A DNA stretch of 64,000 nucleotides from Serinus canaria (Eukaryota; Chordata; Aves; Passeriformes; Fringillidae), in the NCBI RefSeq assembly GCF_022539315.1, contig NC_066336.1:4902600-4966599 (forward strand). The letters run 5' to 3'. Below are positions 45,833 through 56,765 of this stretch, one piece after another. The number at the start of each line of letters is the position of its first letter. Positions within the stretch are counted from its first letter, which is position 1. Below the pieces are notes generated by a model. The model was given only the letters and a program-made list of their open reading frames with translations, had not been told where the DNA came from and made no database searches. A program made the position numbers and the translations under genes.

Positions 45833-47188
45833 GTGAGGGCTGATAAAAGCTCACCCAGCAGAGCTGGGTGGTTTTGTGCATCCTTTGTCTTGTCTGAGGC
45901 TTTGGAAGGAGTGGAGAAGCAGCCTGTGCTGGGGTGTGCCCGTCGCTGTGGCGCTGACGGAGGATGGATTGCAGGGGGATTTTCCCTCTGGGTGTTGTGC
46001 CTCTGGAAACCATCCCTGCACACCAAAACCACTGTGAAAAAGGGACCTGACCCCAGCTCTGAGAAGGGGTTGGCAAATGTCACTTCTGCACCACAAAAAG
46101 GCTCCCCTGGGGCTCCCTGGCAGATCCCTGCTGTGGGGGTGGGCGGCTGTGGCACGTCTGTCCTTCCCACCAACTTCTGGGGGGATGTGGCAGCTGGCTC
46201 TGCCCAGCCCACACAGCCCTCCCCTCCACAGGCTGGCTCTCCTCTGGATCTCAGCATGGATTTGTTATCCCCCAGTTTTTGGAGGACAGGCTCTCTCCAG
46301 CAGGCTTTTGGGAGCTGCACAGCCCTGGGCAGATCCTGCCCAGAGCAATGGGATGCATCCCGAGACTTGTTGGCTCTGCAGGTGGAACCCCCACAGCCCC
46401 AGGGGCTGGCTGTCCTGTTCTGCCTGTTGGGTCAGGTTCTCCCCACCGTGATGCTCCCAGATATGCCAAGGTGATGATGATGATGATGATAAATGGTACC
46501 AGTTCATGCTGAAGCAGAGACTTTTCTCCCTCGCTGCTGGCCTGAGGGCATGGAATAAATCTGAGCACATTCCCTACTCCAGGGAGGGCGAGCTGCTTCC
46601 AGCCCCCCTCCTCCTCCTCCTCCTCAGCTTCTTGATAGAGACATCTTGCCAAGGGCTCTGGGGAACTTGTTTCTCCACTTGGATGAAACAGCTTTTTCCT
46701 TTGAAGTGTGGTGGCCTTGCTGGGATCTTACCCCAGCCACTCCTGCCAGGGAATGATCCGTGGGGTCCCATGGAGTGCTGGGGAGAGGGGACTCCCCCAG
46801 GGGAGGAGTGAGGGTGTTCCTGCCTTCATTAGAGCTTGGTTTGGAGCCCAGGCTGGAGTTAAAGCTTGGTCATCCCCTTTTTGCCCACTCTCTGTGGTCT
46901 GTAGCTGTTCAATTATGCACCAGTGCTCAGGGCTTTGGGGATGCTGCTCTGCGAGCTGAAGTAAAGCCATTAAGTGCTGGGAAAGCACTTCTGGATGGAG
47001 AGTGCTGGAAACATGGAAAAATCCTCCCCGAGCCAGGAGATGAGGTGGCACCTCTGCCTCTTTGGGAAGCACTGGGATCTTCCTGTGTGCCCGTGGTGGC
47101 CTTGGGGACAGCGTGGGGGGGACGTGTCCCCCTGCTCTCCGGGTGAGGCTGATGGGAAACTTGAACCCTGTTTGCCTTTTTTTTCCAG
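45833..47188 (+). other. MACF1: MACF1 intron 4
   Basis: Unique intron with a (GAT)n microsatellite of about six units near 46471-46490 and a CTC-rich run at 46604-46625. No exon or transposable element was recognised. Confidence 0.6.
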
Positions 47189-47281
47189 GTGAAACTGGTG
47201 AATATCCGCAATGATGACATCACAGATGGCAACCCCAAGCTCACCCTGGGGCTCATCTGGACCATCATCCTCCACTTCCAG
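47189..47281 (+). CDS. MACF1: MACF1 exon 5, end of CH1
   Basis: Thirty-one codons, residues 151-181: [20 protein letters not shown] and [11 protein letters not shown], identical to human. It completes the first calponin-homology domain; the [18 protein letters not shown] helix is nearly invariant in this family. The acceptor lies in tttttttccag and the donor is ccag|gtagga. The phase is 0 at both ends, which matters because the internal start at 49610 bypasses this exon. Confidence 0.97.
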
Positions 47282-49420
47282 GTAGGACACGAGGTTTCCT
47301 TGCCATGGATGTGGGATGGGCGTCAGGAGCGCGTTGTCTCTCCGGGGCAGTGGAATCCTTGTTTTTCTGCATTTTCCATGGAGATGGCAGCACATGGATG
47401 GGTCTGGAGGTTCGTGGCAGTGTCATGGAGACCACGCTGGGAGAACAGCAGCAGCCTCCCCTCGTCATTTGCATAATGAAATCATTAGTGATGGGTTGTG
47501 TGCCGTGGCCTCCCGGGGTTGTTGGCCGTGGCTGTTTGCTCAGCTGGGGTCTCTGGAGGAGAAGAGCAAATTTGGAAGGGGCCACAGGCTGCTATCCCAA
47601 GGCACTCCTGGCCCTTTGGGTGGTCGGTGCAGCCACAGGACTTTGCACTGGGATGGAATGTGTCAGCTGGGTGACAGCACAGGCATGGGAGAAGTGCCCT
47701 GACCTGGGACTGTCTCCAGCAATTGTGTGCTAGAGATGCTGTTGGAAAAGCGAGTTTTGGGTCTTTGGTAGCTTCAAATGATTCAATTGTAGCTCTGATG
47801 GCTTCAGGGGGGTGACATGTGGCCATCGGTGAGGTGGCATTTGGGGTTTGCTGGGCAGTGCTGCTGTCAGCAGCTCGTTGGCCATGTGCCATCAGCTCTG
47901 TGGGCCCAAGCCTGTGGGATCTGCTGTATCCCAGCTCCCTGCCTTGTCCCTGCTGGCATCTTCCAGGCAGGACTAGTGCTGGCTGTGAGACTCTTAAGGA
48001 AGATTGTATTTTTTTTTTGCCTCAGGGAGAGGCTTTTGGGGGCAGCCTGGGGCTGAGCTGGGTGTAAGGCTGCTGCTGAGGCTCTTCCCAGGCTTTGGCC
48101 CTGGGAAGCAGCTGGGGTCGAGCAGGCTCTGGGTGCTGATGAGTCACTGTCATCTCCGTGGGGCCCTGGCTGTGGCATCTGGTCCCCGCTGTCCTTGTGG
48201 TCAACCAGCCCTGGTGCATCTTCTGTTGCAGGAGAGGGACATCAGGAGGTCCTGGCTCCCCTCCATGCCTGGCTGGGAGGGGACACTGCCACCGTGGCAT
48301 GGGGGACAGGGTGGGTGACACGGGAGCGGGGCGGGTGCTGCCGAGCCTGCTCGTGCTGCTCCCGCTGCGCTAACGGGATTTTTTCTGGGGTTGTAGCTCC
48401 ATTGTGAACCTTTTAATCTCCCTCAGTGTCCCAGTGCTGCTGCCTGGGGGCAGGCAGCCAGGAGAGCCCCAGAGAGGTTTGGGGTGGGATGATGGTGCTG
48501 GTGTGGAGCTCAGGCTCTGCCAGCTCCGGTGTGGTGATGGTGAGGGGCTTTTTCCCGTGTCCTGGGAGCTCTTGTGGTCACTGGTTTCCCTTAGTCATCT
48601 TCTGGATTGCTCCCTGTTGAGCGTTTCCTCGTTGAGCATTTCCTCATTGAATGTTTCCCTGCTTCCTGGGCTGAGCTCAATCCCCCCATCTTTATGCCCC
48701 CTACTCCCCAGTTTTTGTCTCACCCCCACTTTTGGTGCGTGTTACCCTACCCTGGTCCCTCTGAGCTGGCAGGCAGAGTTGGGCTGCTCCATGCTCCTCA
48801 AACCCCTGCCCTGGGAGGCGTTTGGGGCAGGAGCCACGGGAGAGAGGCAGGACTGGGGCCGGACTGGGCTGGGCAGCATCACGCTCCCATTCCTGCCGGG
48901 ACCCTCTGGCTGCAGCTCCCTGGAGCGATGCTGGGTCCCCAGGGCACCTCTGTGCCCATCTGTGCCCCAAACTGGGTGAGCCTGGCAGCAGCGTGAGCAC
49001 ATGAGTTGGGCTTTTGGGGCTCCCGGAATTAAGAATTAAGAATTTTGGAGCAAACCTTCCGAACTGGAGAGAAGCAGCCCTGCGGAGCCGGCTGGCGAGC
49101 ATGCAGAGTCACTCTTGACTCCTCCCTGCTTCCTTTTTTTTTTTTTTTTTCCCTCCCATTTCTCTCCCACCCCTTCCTTTATTCTACCTTTGCCAACCTT
49201 CCTTAGGTTTTGTGTTTTATCCCCGTCTTCCCCACCCTCTCCCACTCCCCTCCTCGCTCCGCTGCCTGATTCCTGCTCCCTGTTTGTGTTGGCAAGGGCC
49301 GTGCTCCAATTACCTCATATTTGGAGAGAAGGACGCCGCAGCCAATCCCCGCTCCCTCTGCTTTTAGGTCAAGTGATTTCTGAACTGCAGTGAGATGCTT
49401 TGAATTTGTCTTCTCGCAGC
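47282..49420 (+). other. MACF1: MACF1 intron 5, part before the internal start
   Basis: Two kilobases of unique intron with no exon. A T17 run lies at about 49134-49150, followed by a pyrimidine-rich stretch. The block at 49265-49420 (ccaattacctcatatttgga) directly before the GC-rich island is unique and could be promoter sequence. Confidence 0.5.
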
Positions 49421-49429
49421 GCCCAGGCT

Positions 49430-49609
49430 GTAAGATGGCTGTCTGGAGCGGCGGCGGTGGCGGCAGGGCTGGCGGGAGGGGACGGCGACAAGGGGCAGTC
49501 GGCGGAGCGAGGCGCGCCGGGCGTTTGATCCGATGAAGCCCGGGTTGGGATTTATTCGGGAGCCGGCGACTCGCTCAGCTGCGTTCCTGCCGGCAGCGAG
49601 CAGGAGGAG
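49430..49609 (+). promoter_or_regulatory. MACF1: Promoter and 5' UTR region of the internal MACF1 start
   Basis: CpG-rich sequence begins about 180 bp before the ATG (gagcggcggcggtggcggca at 49447) and continues through the exon. The word aagatggct at 49433 resembles a YY1 site, common near TATA-less starts. The exact transcription start is unknown. Confidence 0.5.
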
Positions 49610-50599
49610 ATGGGGAATTCGCTGGGCTGCGTTAAAGAGCAGAAGGAAAAAGCTGTGGGGAAGGCACCGCTGTCTCCCAAAAAAAGGGTGCGCTTCAAAC
49701 GGAGGCGGAGAGGGAAGAGGAGAGCGATGCCGGAGGCAGCCCCGCAGGAGGAGCCCCTGGCGCTGGAGGTGGCTGAGGATGAGGAGGCGCCCAAGTCGAA
49801 GGCAGCCCCTGGGCAGGAGGGAGGAGAGGAGCCCTCCGGCAGCCGGCCCCGCGGTGGGGACCCCGATCCGGCGGCGCTGCACCCCGGCATCATCGTGCAG
49901 GTGAAGGAGCGCTTCCAGGGGGAGGTGCAGAAAGCGCGCCTGGTGCTGGAGCCGCAGCGGCCGGGTGTGGCGGGAGCTTCCCGGGAGGAAGGCACCACCG
50001 TCATCGCCCGCCTGCTGGAGAACCCGGCCGAGAAGGACTGCGAGAAGGCGGTGAGCCGGCTGGTCGAGCTGCAGAGGAGCGGCAGCTGCCGGGCCGTGCT
50101 GCTGCCGCTGCGCGCAGGGACCGATGGCCGTGCCGGGGCACTCCTGTCCCCGGCCAGCGCCGTGTCCGGCCGGGAGCCAGCGGCCAGGCGGGAGCCGGAG
50201 GCCGGCAGCGCCCTGGATGCCTGGGGGAAAGGAGGCAGCGAGGATCCCAGCTCCAGCGCCGCCTGGACCTGCTCGTCCGCAGCAGAGCCGGGCACCGTGT
50301 CCGAGCTGTCTACGCCGTCCCCCATGGTGGATCAGCTGGAAAACCCCAGCGCGGGGAGAAGCTCGGGGTTGCCATCGTCATCTGGGGCCGGGGAGGGAGA
50401 TGGTCACGGGCTGCCGGCTTCCCGCAGCCCCTCCTCCTTCAGCGGCAGCGCGGCCCGGAGCTCCTCGGGGTACGGCAGCGACCGGCCGGCCAAGGGCACA
50501 GGAGCTGGTGGGACCACGGTGTCACCCTCTGATGGTGGCCTCAGGCTCGCTGTGGAGGGCCGGGCTTGCAGGGGGAGCTCGGGGACAGCCGGAGCAATG
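49610..50599 (+). CDS. MACF1: Internal MACF1 first exon, lipid-anchor N-terminus, CH2-only isoform
   Basis: The frame begins MGNSLGCVKEQKEKAVGKAP. Gly2 could be myristoylated and Cys7 palmitoylated; a polybasic run (residues 24-38, KKRVRFKRRRRGKRR) could bind acidic lipids. A further block (residues 95-107), IIVQVKERFQGEV, looks conserved, and the rest is Ser/Gly-rich and probably disordered. In-frame TGA follows at 50609. Two phase-0 donors could splice to the CH2 exon at 53182: gcaatg|gtcagt at 50600, giving 330 residues as listed, and aaggcg|gtgagc at 50051, giving 147. Both skip CH1. The paralogue dystonin and ACF7 have a reported isoform 3 with only CH2 (myristoylated in dystonin), so this is probably its equivalent. 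A separate single-exon gene is less likely. Confidence 0.7.
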
Positions 50600-51673
50600 G
50601 TCAGTGTGTGAGTGTGCCCAAGCCCTCTTTCCGGAGCGGGGTGGGGGGACCCCGAATCCTGGTGGCTCCTGGGCATGGTGATTTCAGCGAGGGGCAGCCT
50701 CGTGCTGAGCATGGGTGGCAGGGTGCTGGGGAAGAAAGCTCCTGAGGCTTTTCCCCTGCAGCATCTCCACTGGGAAAGTATCCCTTGGGGACTGAGCTGT
50801 CCTGTCCCCTGCTCCTGGCACAGGCAGGCTGGGAGTGACAGCCCCTGGATCCAGTGGGTGCGGCTGGTGGCTGCTGTCACCGCTGCCACTCGTGCCCTCA
50901 GGGTGTGAATTTGGGGTGTCCCCTTCCTGCTGCCCGTGCAGGATGGACGGCAGCAGGATGAACACGGAGACGTGGGGGCTCTGCTTTCTCTGAGTGGTTT
51001 CCAGGAAGAACAGGAGGGGATGGTGCTGTGTTTCAGAGCCTGTTGCTGTTTGCTGGTCACTCTTTTGGGGGTGACAGCATGGACAAAGGTGCCCTTGAGT
51101 CTGGTCAAGCTGTGCATGCCCCAGGACCAGTGTGTGGTTCAAGGGGCTGTGGCCCTGATGCCTTTGCCAGGTTGGGACCACTGTCACAGCCACCATGTGG
51201 CCTTCAGCATCCTGCCACCAGTTGCTTGATGCACAGAGCTGATGCTGGAAAGGTTCGGCCCCAAGTCCTGTGAGTTTCCACTCTCTTTTCTTGCTGGTGC
51301 CTCCCTAAATCTTTGTCCTGTCACAGACATGTGAAGAAAGGAGGGTGGAGCTGGTGCCGCACCCTGCACCTCCATAAGCACATCTCTAGGAGAGTTTCCT
51401 TCAAGGATGCTCTCAGGGAACAGGCCCAGTGGTTGGAGAACCCCAGTGCTGTGTCAGGGATTAAAAATAAAGGATTTCTCAGATCTGGGTGCTGGGAGTG
51501 CTCCTGGATGGGCAGCACTGCTGGAGAGCCCGGGTGGGGCACAGCTGGTAGGTGGGTTCACAGAAGGGTTCATTCTCCTCTTAATTAAGAGCCAGCAGGT
51601 AATTAATAAAGGGGTGCTGAGCAGAGGGAGCTGTGTGGGTTCTCCCCTGCTCCCTGGAGGCGTGGAGGGTCCC

Positions 51674-51744
51674 ATCCTGCATCCTGCTGCTCACCCAGCA
51701 CATCATCCCATCCTGCATCCTGCTGCTCACCCAGCACATCATCC
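51674..51744. repeat. 36-bp tandem duplication
   Basis: Two copies of catcctgcatcctgctgctc plus acccagcacatcatcc lie side by side in the intron. They are identical or nearly so, which suggests a recent duplication. Confidence 0.85.
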
Positions 51745-52435
51745 CATCCATCCCAGCTCCCGTCAGGTGCCCGCTCCCGACATCCCTGGGGAAAGGCAGC
51801 CCCGGGGCTGGAGGAGTTAAAGGCAGCTCCGGCAGCGTGGCAGCAGCTGACAAAGAGCAGTTTCATGTGTGATGAGCATGTCAGGCTGGGGAGGGAGGTG
51901 AGCTGCAGCATACCAATGACACTGGCAGCACCCGCCCGCTGCCGGGAGAGACGCTAATCCCGCCGGTCCCTGTCTCCTGCCTGCTAAGGGATGTCTGACA
52001 GCCGGGACCTGAGCGCTGCCAGCACCCAGCTGAGGGTGCTTTGGGGATGGATTTGGGTGTTTTCAGGGCTGGGTGCTGGCACACCTGCTCCCTGCAGTGC
52101 TGGGAGGAGGAACCCGGCGAGCAAACAGCCTGCCTCGGTTGCCTTTCCGTGGGCACCCTGGACAATCCGAGTGGCTCCCATCCTCCCCTTTGTCCTCTCC
52201 TTAATTAAGGGGAGGTAATTGTACTAACAGGGGAGCTGGAGAGGGGAGGGTGAGGAGGAAGCCGTGCCAATCAGGAATATGCTGGCATGCAGGGACACGT
52301 GCGTGGTGTCACGTGCCAGTCTGGGATTCGCAGCCAGCCCTGTCTGAGGGGTCCGTGACTGTCGCTGTCTTTTGTTGGGAACTGGGTCACAGCACCCCCT
52401 GCCACCAGCACCCCCTGGCACCAGCCAGGCAGAGG

Positions 52436-52740
52436 GGGGATGTCACATCCTTCTCTCCATCTTTCCCTTTCCCCCCAGCGTGGAGCTGTTCCATGGCTGG
52501 AGGTCAGACACCTCCTCTCCAAGTGTTTTCTCAGACACCTCCTCTCCAAGTGTTTTCCAGGTGGAGCTCCCCTGCCACACCTGCAGCCCCAACAAGAGAT
52601 TTTGGTGCTGGTCCCTTCTCCTTGCCCACCTTGGGTGCTGCTGGGTGGCAGTGACTGTTCCTGGGGGAGCTCTGGGTGTCTGAGGTTCTGGGCTCCTCCT
52701 GGTGGGTGCTGGGCAGGGGCAGTGAGGGTACAGGAGGGTG
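52436..52740 (-). repeat. Dispersed repeat, short form, inverted relative to 56.1 kb
   Basis: Read on the minus strand, this segment matches the outer parts of the element at 56100-56690. One part shares agtcactgccacccagcagc and ggtgggcaaggagaagggac. The other shares gctccatggctggaggtcag and the run toward cacatccttct. The 375-bp AT-rich core of the 56.1-kb copy is absent. A 27-bp duplication occupies part of the middle. The family is not one I can name. Confidence 0.75.
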
Positions 52741-53181
52741 CACGGCGTGTTTGGAGCACGGAGAGGCAGGAAGGGGCCTGTCTGGAGCCTCCTCTCTGCA
52801 GGACATTGTGTTCCCAGTGAGGTGTGTCCCTGTCTGTGGGGACAGGGATGGTGCAGAGGGAGCGGCTCTGGTGCTTGTTGGGACCTGGGGTTTGGAGTTG
52901 TCAGCTCGTGTCCCGGCTGGGCTGGGCTGTGTGGCCAGGCAGACCCTGGTGGCCCTGTGAAATGGGGTTAGAAAATGTCTGGCTCTGCCTGCTTGGATCT
53001 CCAGCCTGCCCAAACAGGTCCTGTGACCCTTCCCAAGTTCCTTGGCCTCAGTGTCCCCTCTCCCCACGGTGACCATGAGTTGCCTCCTGCCCTTTCTGGT
53101 AGCCAGGCCTGGGGCAAATTCACAGAATTTGGAGGTTTCCCTGCTCCTCCATCCTGCCATGGCTGTGCTGCTTCCTTTCAG

Positions 53182-53348
53182 ATCTCTGACATCTACATCA
53201 GTGGGGAGCTGGGGGACATGTCAGCCAAGGAGAAGCTCCTGCTGTGGACACAGAAGGTGACAGCAGGTTACATCGGGCTGAAGTGCACCAACTTCTCCTC
53301 CTGCTGGAGCGATGGCAAGATGTTCAACGCCCTCATCCACAGATACAG
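53182..53348 (+). CDS. MACF1: MACF1 exon 6, start of CH2
   Basis: Residues 182-236 and two bases of Arg237: [20 protein letters not shown], then [20 protein letters not shown], then [16 protein letters not shown]. This is the first half of the second calponin-homology domain, with the conserved LLLWTQ and FNALIHRY motifs. Differences from human are slight (GELGDM for GESGDM, GYIGLKC for GYTGIKC). The exon starts in phase 0, so it accepts either exon 5 or the internal first exon at 49610. The donor is acag|gtgggc. Confidence 0.97.
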
Positions 53349-53946
53349 GTGGGCAGGGAGCAGCATTGGAATGTCATGAGGGTGGGAGGAGGGATGAGGG
53401 TCTCCCAGGGGTCTCTGCCCACCGCTATGGTCAGTGATGGAGTGCTTGGAGATGCTTGGAGTGCTTGGAGATGTGGCAGGGAGCAATGTCTTTTTTTTAC
53501 CTGGAGTTCTCTCTTCTGCCAGGTAGCTGTGGAGAGGGGGATGCTTGGAATGAGCAAAACATACATCAGGTTGCAGGAAAAAAATCTTAATGAGGCTGGG
53601 AAGAGAGGCAGAAATGAAAAGCTTTAAAACTCTTGAGTGCTGCAGTGCTGCCCTTTTGCTCTCCATGAACAGCAGCACTTCCATCCATGCTTTTATCCAA
53701 GGACCTTGGAGGTCTCCCAAGCAGCAGTTAATCCTCTCTTGATTCCTTCTTCCCAGCTGGTGCCAAGAGGTTTTTCTTTGCAGCCTGAACCCCCTTCCCA
53801 AAGGGATGAGGCAGGGAAGTCCTGCAGCCCTTGGAGAGCCCCCACCCTGGGACAGGAGCTCAGACCAACCCTGGGAGTGGTGCCCATCCAGCATGCTCTG
53901 CCCTGGCCACCCGGTGCTGGCTGTGACTCTGGGCTGTGTCTTGCAG
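53349..53946 (+). other. MACF1: MACF1 intron 6
   Basis: Short unique intron with a small cttggagatg duplication near 53445-53475 and a T8 run. No other feature was seen. Confidence 0.6.
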
Positions 53947-54059
53947 GCCAGATCTGGTGGACATGGAGAGGGTGCAGATCCAGAGTAACCGGGAGAACCT
54001 GGAGCAGGCCTTCGAGATCGCCGAGCGCCTGGGGGTCACACGGCTGCTGGATGCTGAAG
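53947..54059 (+). CDS. MACF1: MACF1 exon 7, CH2
   Basis: The first base completes Arg237; codons 238-274 read [20 protein letters not shown] and [17 protein letters not shown], then one base of Asp275. This is the middle of CH2, with the [11 protein letters not shown] helix typical of tandem CH domains. Human has AFEVAERLG. The acceptor is gtgtcttgcag and the donor is gaag|gtgggt. Confidence 0.97.
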
Positions 54060-54151
54060 GTGGGTGCCCAGGGCACGAGACCAGTGCAGGGACATGCCAG
54101 CCTCTCTTCCCACCCCCTTTCCTCACTGCCTTTCTGCTTCCCTCCTGCCAG

Positions 54152-54258
54152 ACGTGGACGTTCCCTCTCCAGATGAGAAATCTGTGATCACTTACGTGTC
54201 TTCCATCTACGATGCCTTTCCCAAAGTCCCCGAGGGAGGAGAAGGGATCAGCGCCATC
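54152..54258 (+). CDS. MACF1: MACF1 exon 8, end of CH2
   Basis: It completes Asp275 and encodes residues 276-310: [20 protein letters not shown], then [15 protein letters not shown]. This ends the actin-binding domain; the [10 protein letters not shown] segment is characteristic of spectraplakins and plectin. The intron before it is only 92 bp. Human has Thr where this protein has Ile310 at the exon border. The donor is catc|gtaagc. Confidence 0.96.
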
Positions 54259-54583
54259 GTAAGCACTGCTGAGGGCTGGGAGGCTGGGACAGCCTTTTGG
54301 GAGGCAGCTGGGGTTGTGGGCAGGGTTTGGGAGAGGGTCTGTTCCCTGTGGAAGAGGGATGAGGAGAGGGAGGAAGACCCCATTGTGGTGTCTGCTGGGG
54401 TGTCTGTAAGGCCACAGCGCTGCCCAGGCTCTGCAGGAAAAAATCTGAGGAGGATCCTCCTGGGATGGCATCACAGCAGGGAGGCCCTGGCACATGATCC
54501 ACCCTGTAGCTCTTCTGTGGCACCTCAGTTCCCTCTGTGATTTGCCCACCAGCAGTGCTTGCAAAGATGCTCTCACCCCACAG
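54259..54583 (+). other. MACF1: MACF1 intron 8
   Basis: A 325-bp unique intron with no further features. It begins gtaagc and ends cacag. Confidence 0.6.
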
Positions 54584-54703
54584 GAGGTGGATTCGAGGTG
54601 GCTGGAGTACCAGACCCGTGTGGAGTCCCTCATCTCGTGGATCAAGCAGCACACGATACTCATGTCAGACAAATCCTTCCCCCAGAACCCTGTAGAGCTA
54701 AAG
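54584..54703 (+). CDS. MACF1: MACF1 exon 9, start of the plakin domain
   Basis: Forty codons, residues 311-350: EVDSRWLEYQTRVESLISWI, then KQHTILMSDKSFPQNPVELK. This begins the first spectrin-like repeat of the plakin domain, where the Trp residues (W316, W329) take helix core positions. The acceptor is caccccacag and the donor is aaag|gtaggt. Both ends are phase 0. Confidence 0.96.
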
Positions 54704-54808
54704 GTAGGTCCTGGACCAGGTCTGTCCTCGGTGTGTCCTGTGTCCAGTGCTGAGGGATGGGTGGTGGCACTCCCCAGGGTGGTTCCTGATGAGCTTTTCT
54801 CCTCCCAG

Positions 54809-54904
54809 GCACTTTATAACCAGTACATACACTTCAAAGAAACTGAGATCCCAGCGAAAGAGCAGGAAAAAGGACAGATAGAGGAGCTCTACAAACTGCT
54901 AGAG
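54809..54904 (+). CDS. MACF1: MACF1 exon 10, plakin domain
   Basis: Thirty-two codons, residues 351-382: ALYNQYIHFKETEIPAKEQE, then KGQIEELYKLLE, a helical segment of the first plakin spectrin repeat. It is near identical to human (EILAKEREKGRIEELYK). The acceptor is ctcctcccag and the donor is agag|gtgagg, both phase 0. Confidence 0.96.
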
Positions 54905-55138
54905 GTGAGGATCCTGCTGGCTGCCCAGAGGCTGGTAGCTGGGAATGCTGTGCTTTTTTAGCAAGACTGAGCTGTGCTCAGTTCAGGTTTATTTTGGAGA
55001 GGAGAAGTGGGAACACCCCTCAGGATAACCGAGGCAGCGCACTGCAGGAGCGGAGGCAGAGCCCCTCTTCCCTCCCTGGAATCCCCAGGCAGCTCCAGGC
55101 AGAGGTGGGAAATGCCATTCTGCTGATGTTTCCCCCAG

Positions 55139-55266
55139 GTTTGGATTGAATTTGGACGCATCAAGCTGCCCCAGGGCTACCACCCCAACGATGTGGAGGA
55201 GGAGTGGGGCAAGCTCATCATCGAGATGCTGGAGCGCGAGAAGCTCCTGCGGCCGGCGGTGGAGAG
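55139..55266 (+). CDS. MACF1: MACF1 exon 11, plakin domain
   Basis: Residues 383-424 plus two bases: [20 protein letters not shown], then [20 protein letters not shown] and [20 protein letters not shown] is a highly conserved spectraplakin motif. Human has LEREKSLRPAVER. The acceptor is ttcccccag and the donor is gagag|gtgggt. Confidence 0.97.
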
Positions 55267-55348
55267 GTGGGTGCTGTGCCCCTGGCAGGGACATCCCCCG
55301 CTCCTTCCTCTTCCAAAACCCCTCTCTCACCTCCCTCTGTCATTCCAG

Positions 55349-55442
55349 GCTGGAATTGCTGCTACAAATCGCTAACAAAATCCAGAATGGTGCTCTGAGC
55401 TGTGAAGAAAAGCTCACCCTGGCGAAGAACACGCTGCAGGCT
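55349..55442 (+). CDS. MACF1: MACF1 exon 12, plakin domain
   Basis: The first base completes Arg425; residues 426-456 read [20 protein letters not shown] and [11 protein letters not shown]. This is the helical link between spectrin-like repeats. Human has ALNCEEK. The intron before it is only 82 bp. The donor is ggct|gtgagt, phase 0. Confidence 0.96.
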
Positions 55443-56765
55443 GTGAGTGGGGAGTGGGGTTTGCCCCTCCTGATTTTATTGATTTATTTGTTTTCCTACT
55501 CTTGTTTGGTACCCATCTCCTCTCCTCTCTTCTGCCTGGCGTGGTGGGTTCCCCCTGGAATGTTTTCCTTGCTTTTCTGCCCTTGAGCCTGTCCCAGAGG
55601 TGCTGTAGGGGTGGTGGCAGATATTTGGTGATCCACAGGTCACCTTGAGGGCAGGGGGATGGGGAATGGTCTTGTCTCTGGGAACACAGCAAGGGGGGCT
55701 GGACATCTGCAGAGGTGCTGGTGTGGAGGAGAACAGCACTTCTGGAACAGCTTGGTGAATCTTTTTTGTTGTATAATGAGGCTTAAAACCCCCAAAATCT
55801 GTTTTATTTGCCTGGTGGAAAGGACTCAGTGGAAGACCCTGGGTAGGGAGCAGGTTTCTGAAGAGATTTTCTTTGTTGTTTGAAGAGATGTTGGTTGAAA
55901 GGGTTGGGAGCTAAAAATGATGATCCCATCTATTCCTGGAAGCTTTCAGTTCACCTCCAGAAGCTTTTCTAAAGGGTTGTCCTGGGTGTGGTGCGGGGGG
56001 ATGGATTCATGCTCTGCTCCAGCTAAGCTTGTGGGTCCAAAGGTGTTTCCAGCCTCCAAGCTGGGTGTCTGTGGTGTTCTCACCACCCCTCCTCAGGGCT
56101 CACAGCCTTGCACTCTCCTGTGCCCTCACTGCTCCTGCCCAGCACCCTCAGACACCTGGGGCTCCTGGCATGGTCACTGCCACCCAGCAGCACCCAGGGT
56201 GGGCAAGGAGAAGGGACCCCTGTGCTGGTGTTCAGGGGTCCTGGGATGAGGGAAGAGATGAGGATCTTGACTCCATCTTTCAGAAGGCTGATTGATTATT
56301 TTATGATATATATGATATGAAAAGAAAATGATTAGGAATAGAAGAAAGGATTTCATCAGAAGGCTTGAAAGGAAAGGAATGGAATGATAATAAAATTTTG
56401 TGATTGATTAGGGAGTCTGAGACAGCTGGACTGGGATTGGCCATTAATGAGAAACAACCAGATGAGACCAATCCCAGACCCACCTGCTGCATCCCACAGC
56501 AGCAGAGAATCTTTGCAGTTTGTTCCTGAGGCCTCTCAGCTTCTCAGGAGGGAAAAATCCTAAGGAAAGGATTTTTTATAGAAAATGTTGGTGACAGAGA
56601 GGAGGTCTCTCCCTGACCTCCAGCCATGGAGCAGCTCCATGTTGGGGGAAAAGGGAAGGAAGGGGAGAAGGATGTGGCATGGGGTGGTAGCAGGAGGTGC
56701 CCTGTGACTCTCAGCCCCATGAGAGGGCTGAGGGGACTCTCCCTGAGTGTCCCCTGTCCCCTCAG
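55443..56765 (+). other. MACF1: MACF1 intron 12
   Basis: The left half is unique intron. The right half, from about 56100, is occupied by the long form of a dispersed repeat with an LTR-like core, listed separately. The repeat ends about 75 bp before the acceptor (tgtcccctcag). Confidence 0.6.
56100..56690 (+). repeat. Dispersed repeat, long form, with LTR-like core
   Basis: The outer parts (56105-56220 and 56600-56690) match the minus strand of 52436-52740. Between them is an AT-rich core of about 375 bp with tttcagaaggctgattgatt, ggaatgataataaaattttg, ctggactgggattggccatt, ctgaggcctctcagcttctc and aggattttttatagaaaatg. A second, expanded core lies at 56975-57925. I associate this core with an abundant passerine repeat that is probably a solitary long terminal repeat; that name needs a search. 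No retroviral coding sequence is present. Confidence 0.7.

Larger units (their letters stand above)
50600..53181 (+). other. MACF1: MACF1 intron before the CH2 exon
   Basis: Besides an ordinary unique intron there are three short repeats: a 36-bp duplication at 51674-51744 (catcctgcatcctgctgctc, twice), a 27-bp duplication at 52507-52560 (cagacacctcctctccaagt, twice), and the inverted dispersed repeat at 52436-52740. No exon was recognised. Confidence 0.6.

Noticed and set aside
50600..50613. Donor-like gtgagt at 50608 for the internal MACF1 first exon
   Set aside because: It would leave two extra bases, while the CH2 exon at 53182 starts in phase 0. The gtcagt at 50600 or gtgagc at 50051 keep the frame.
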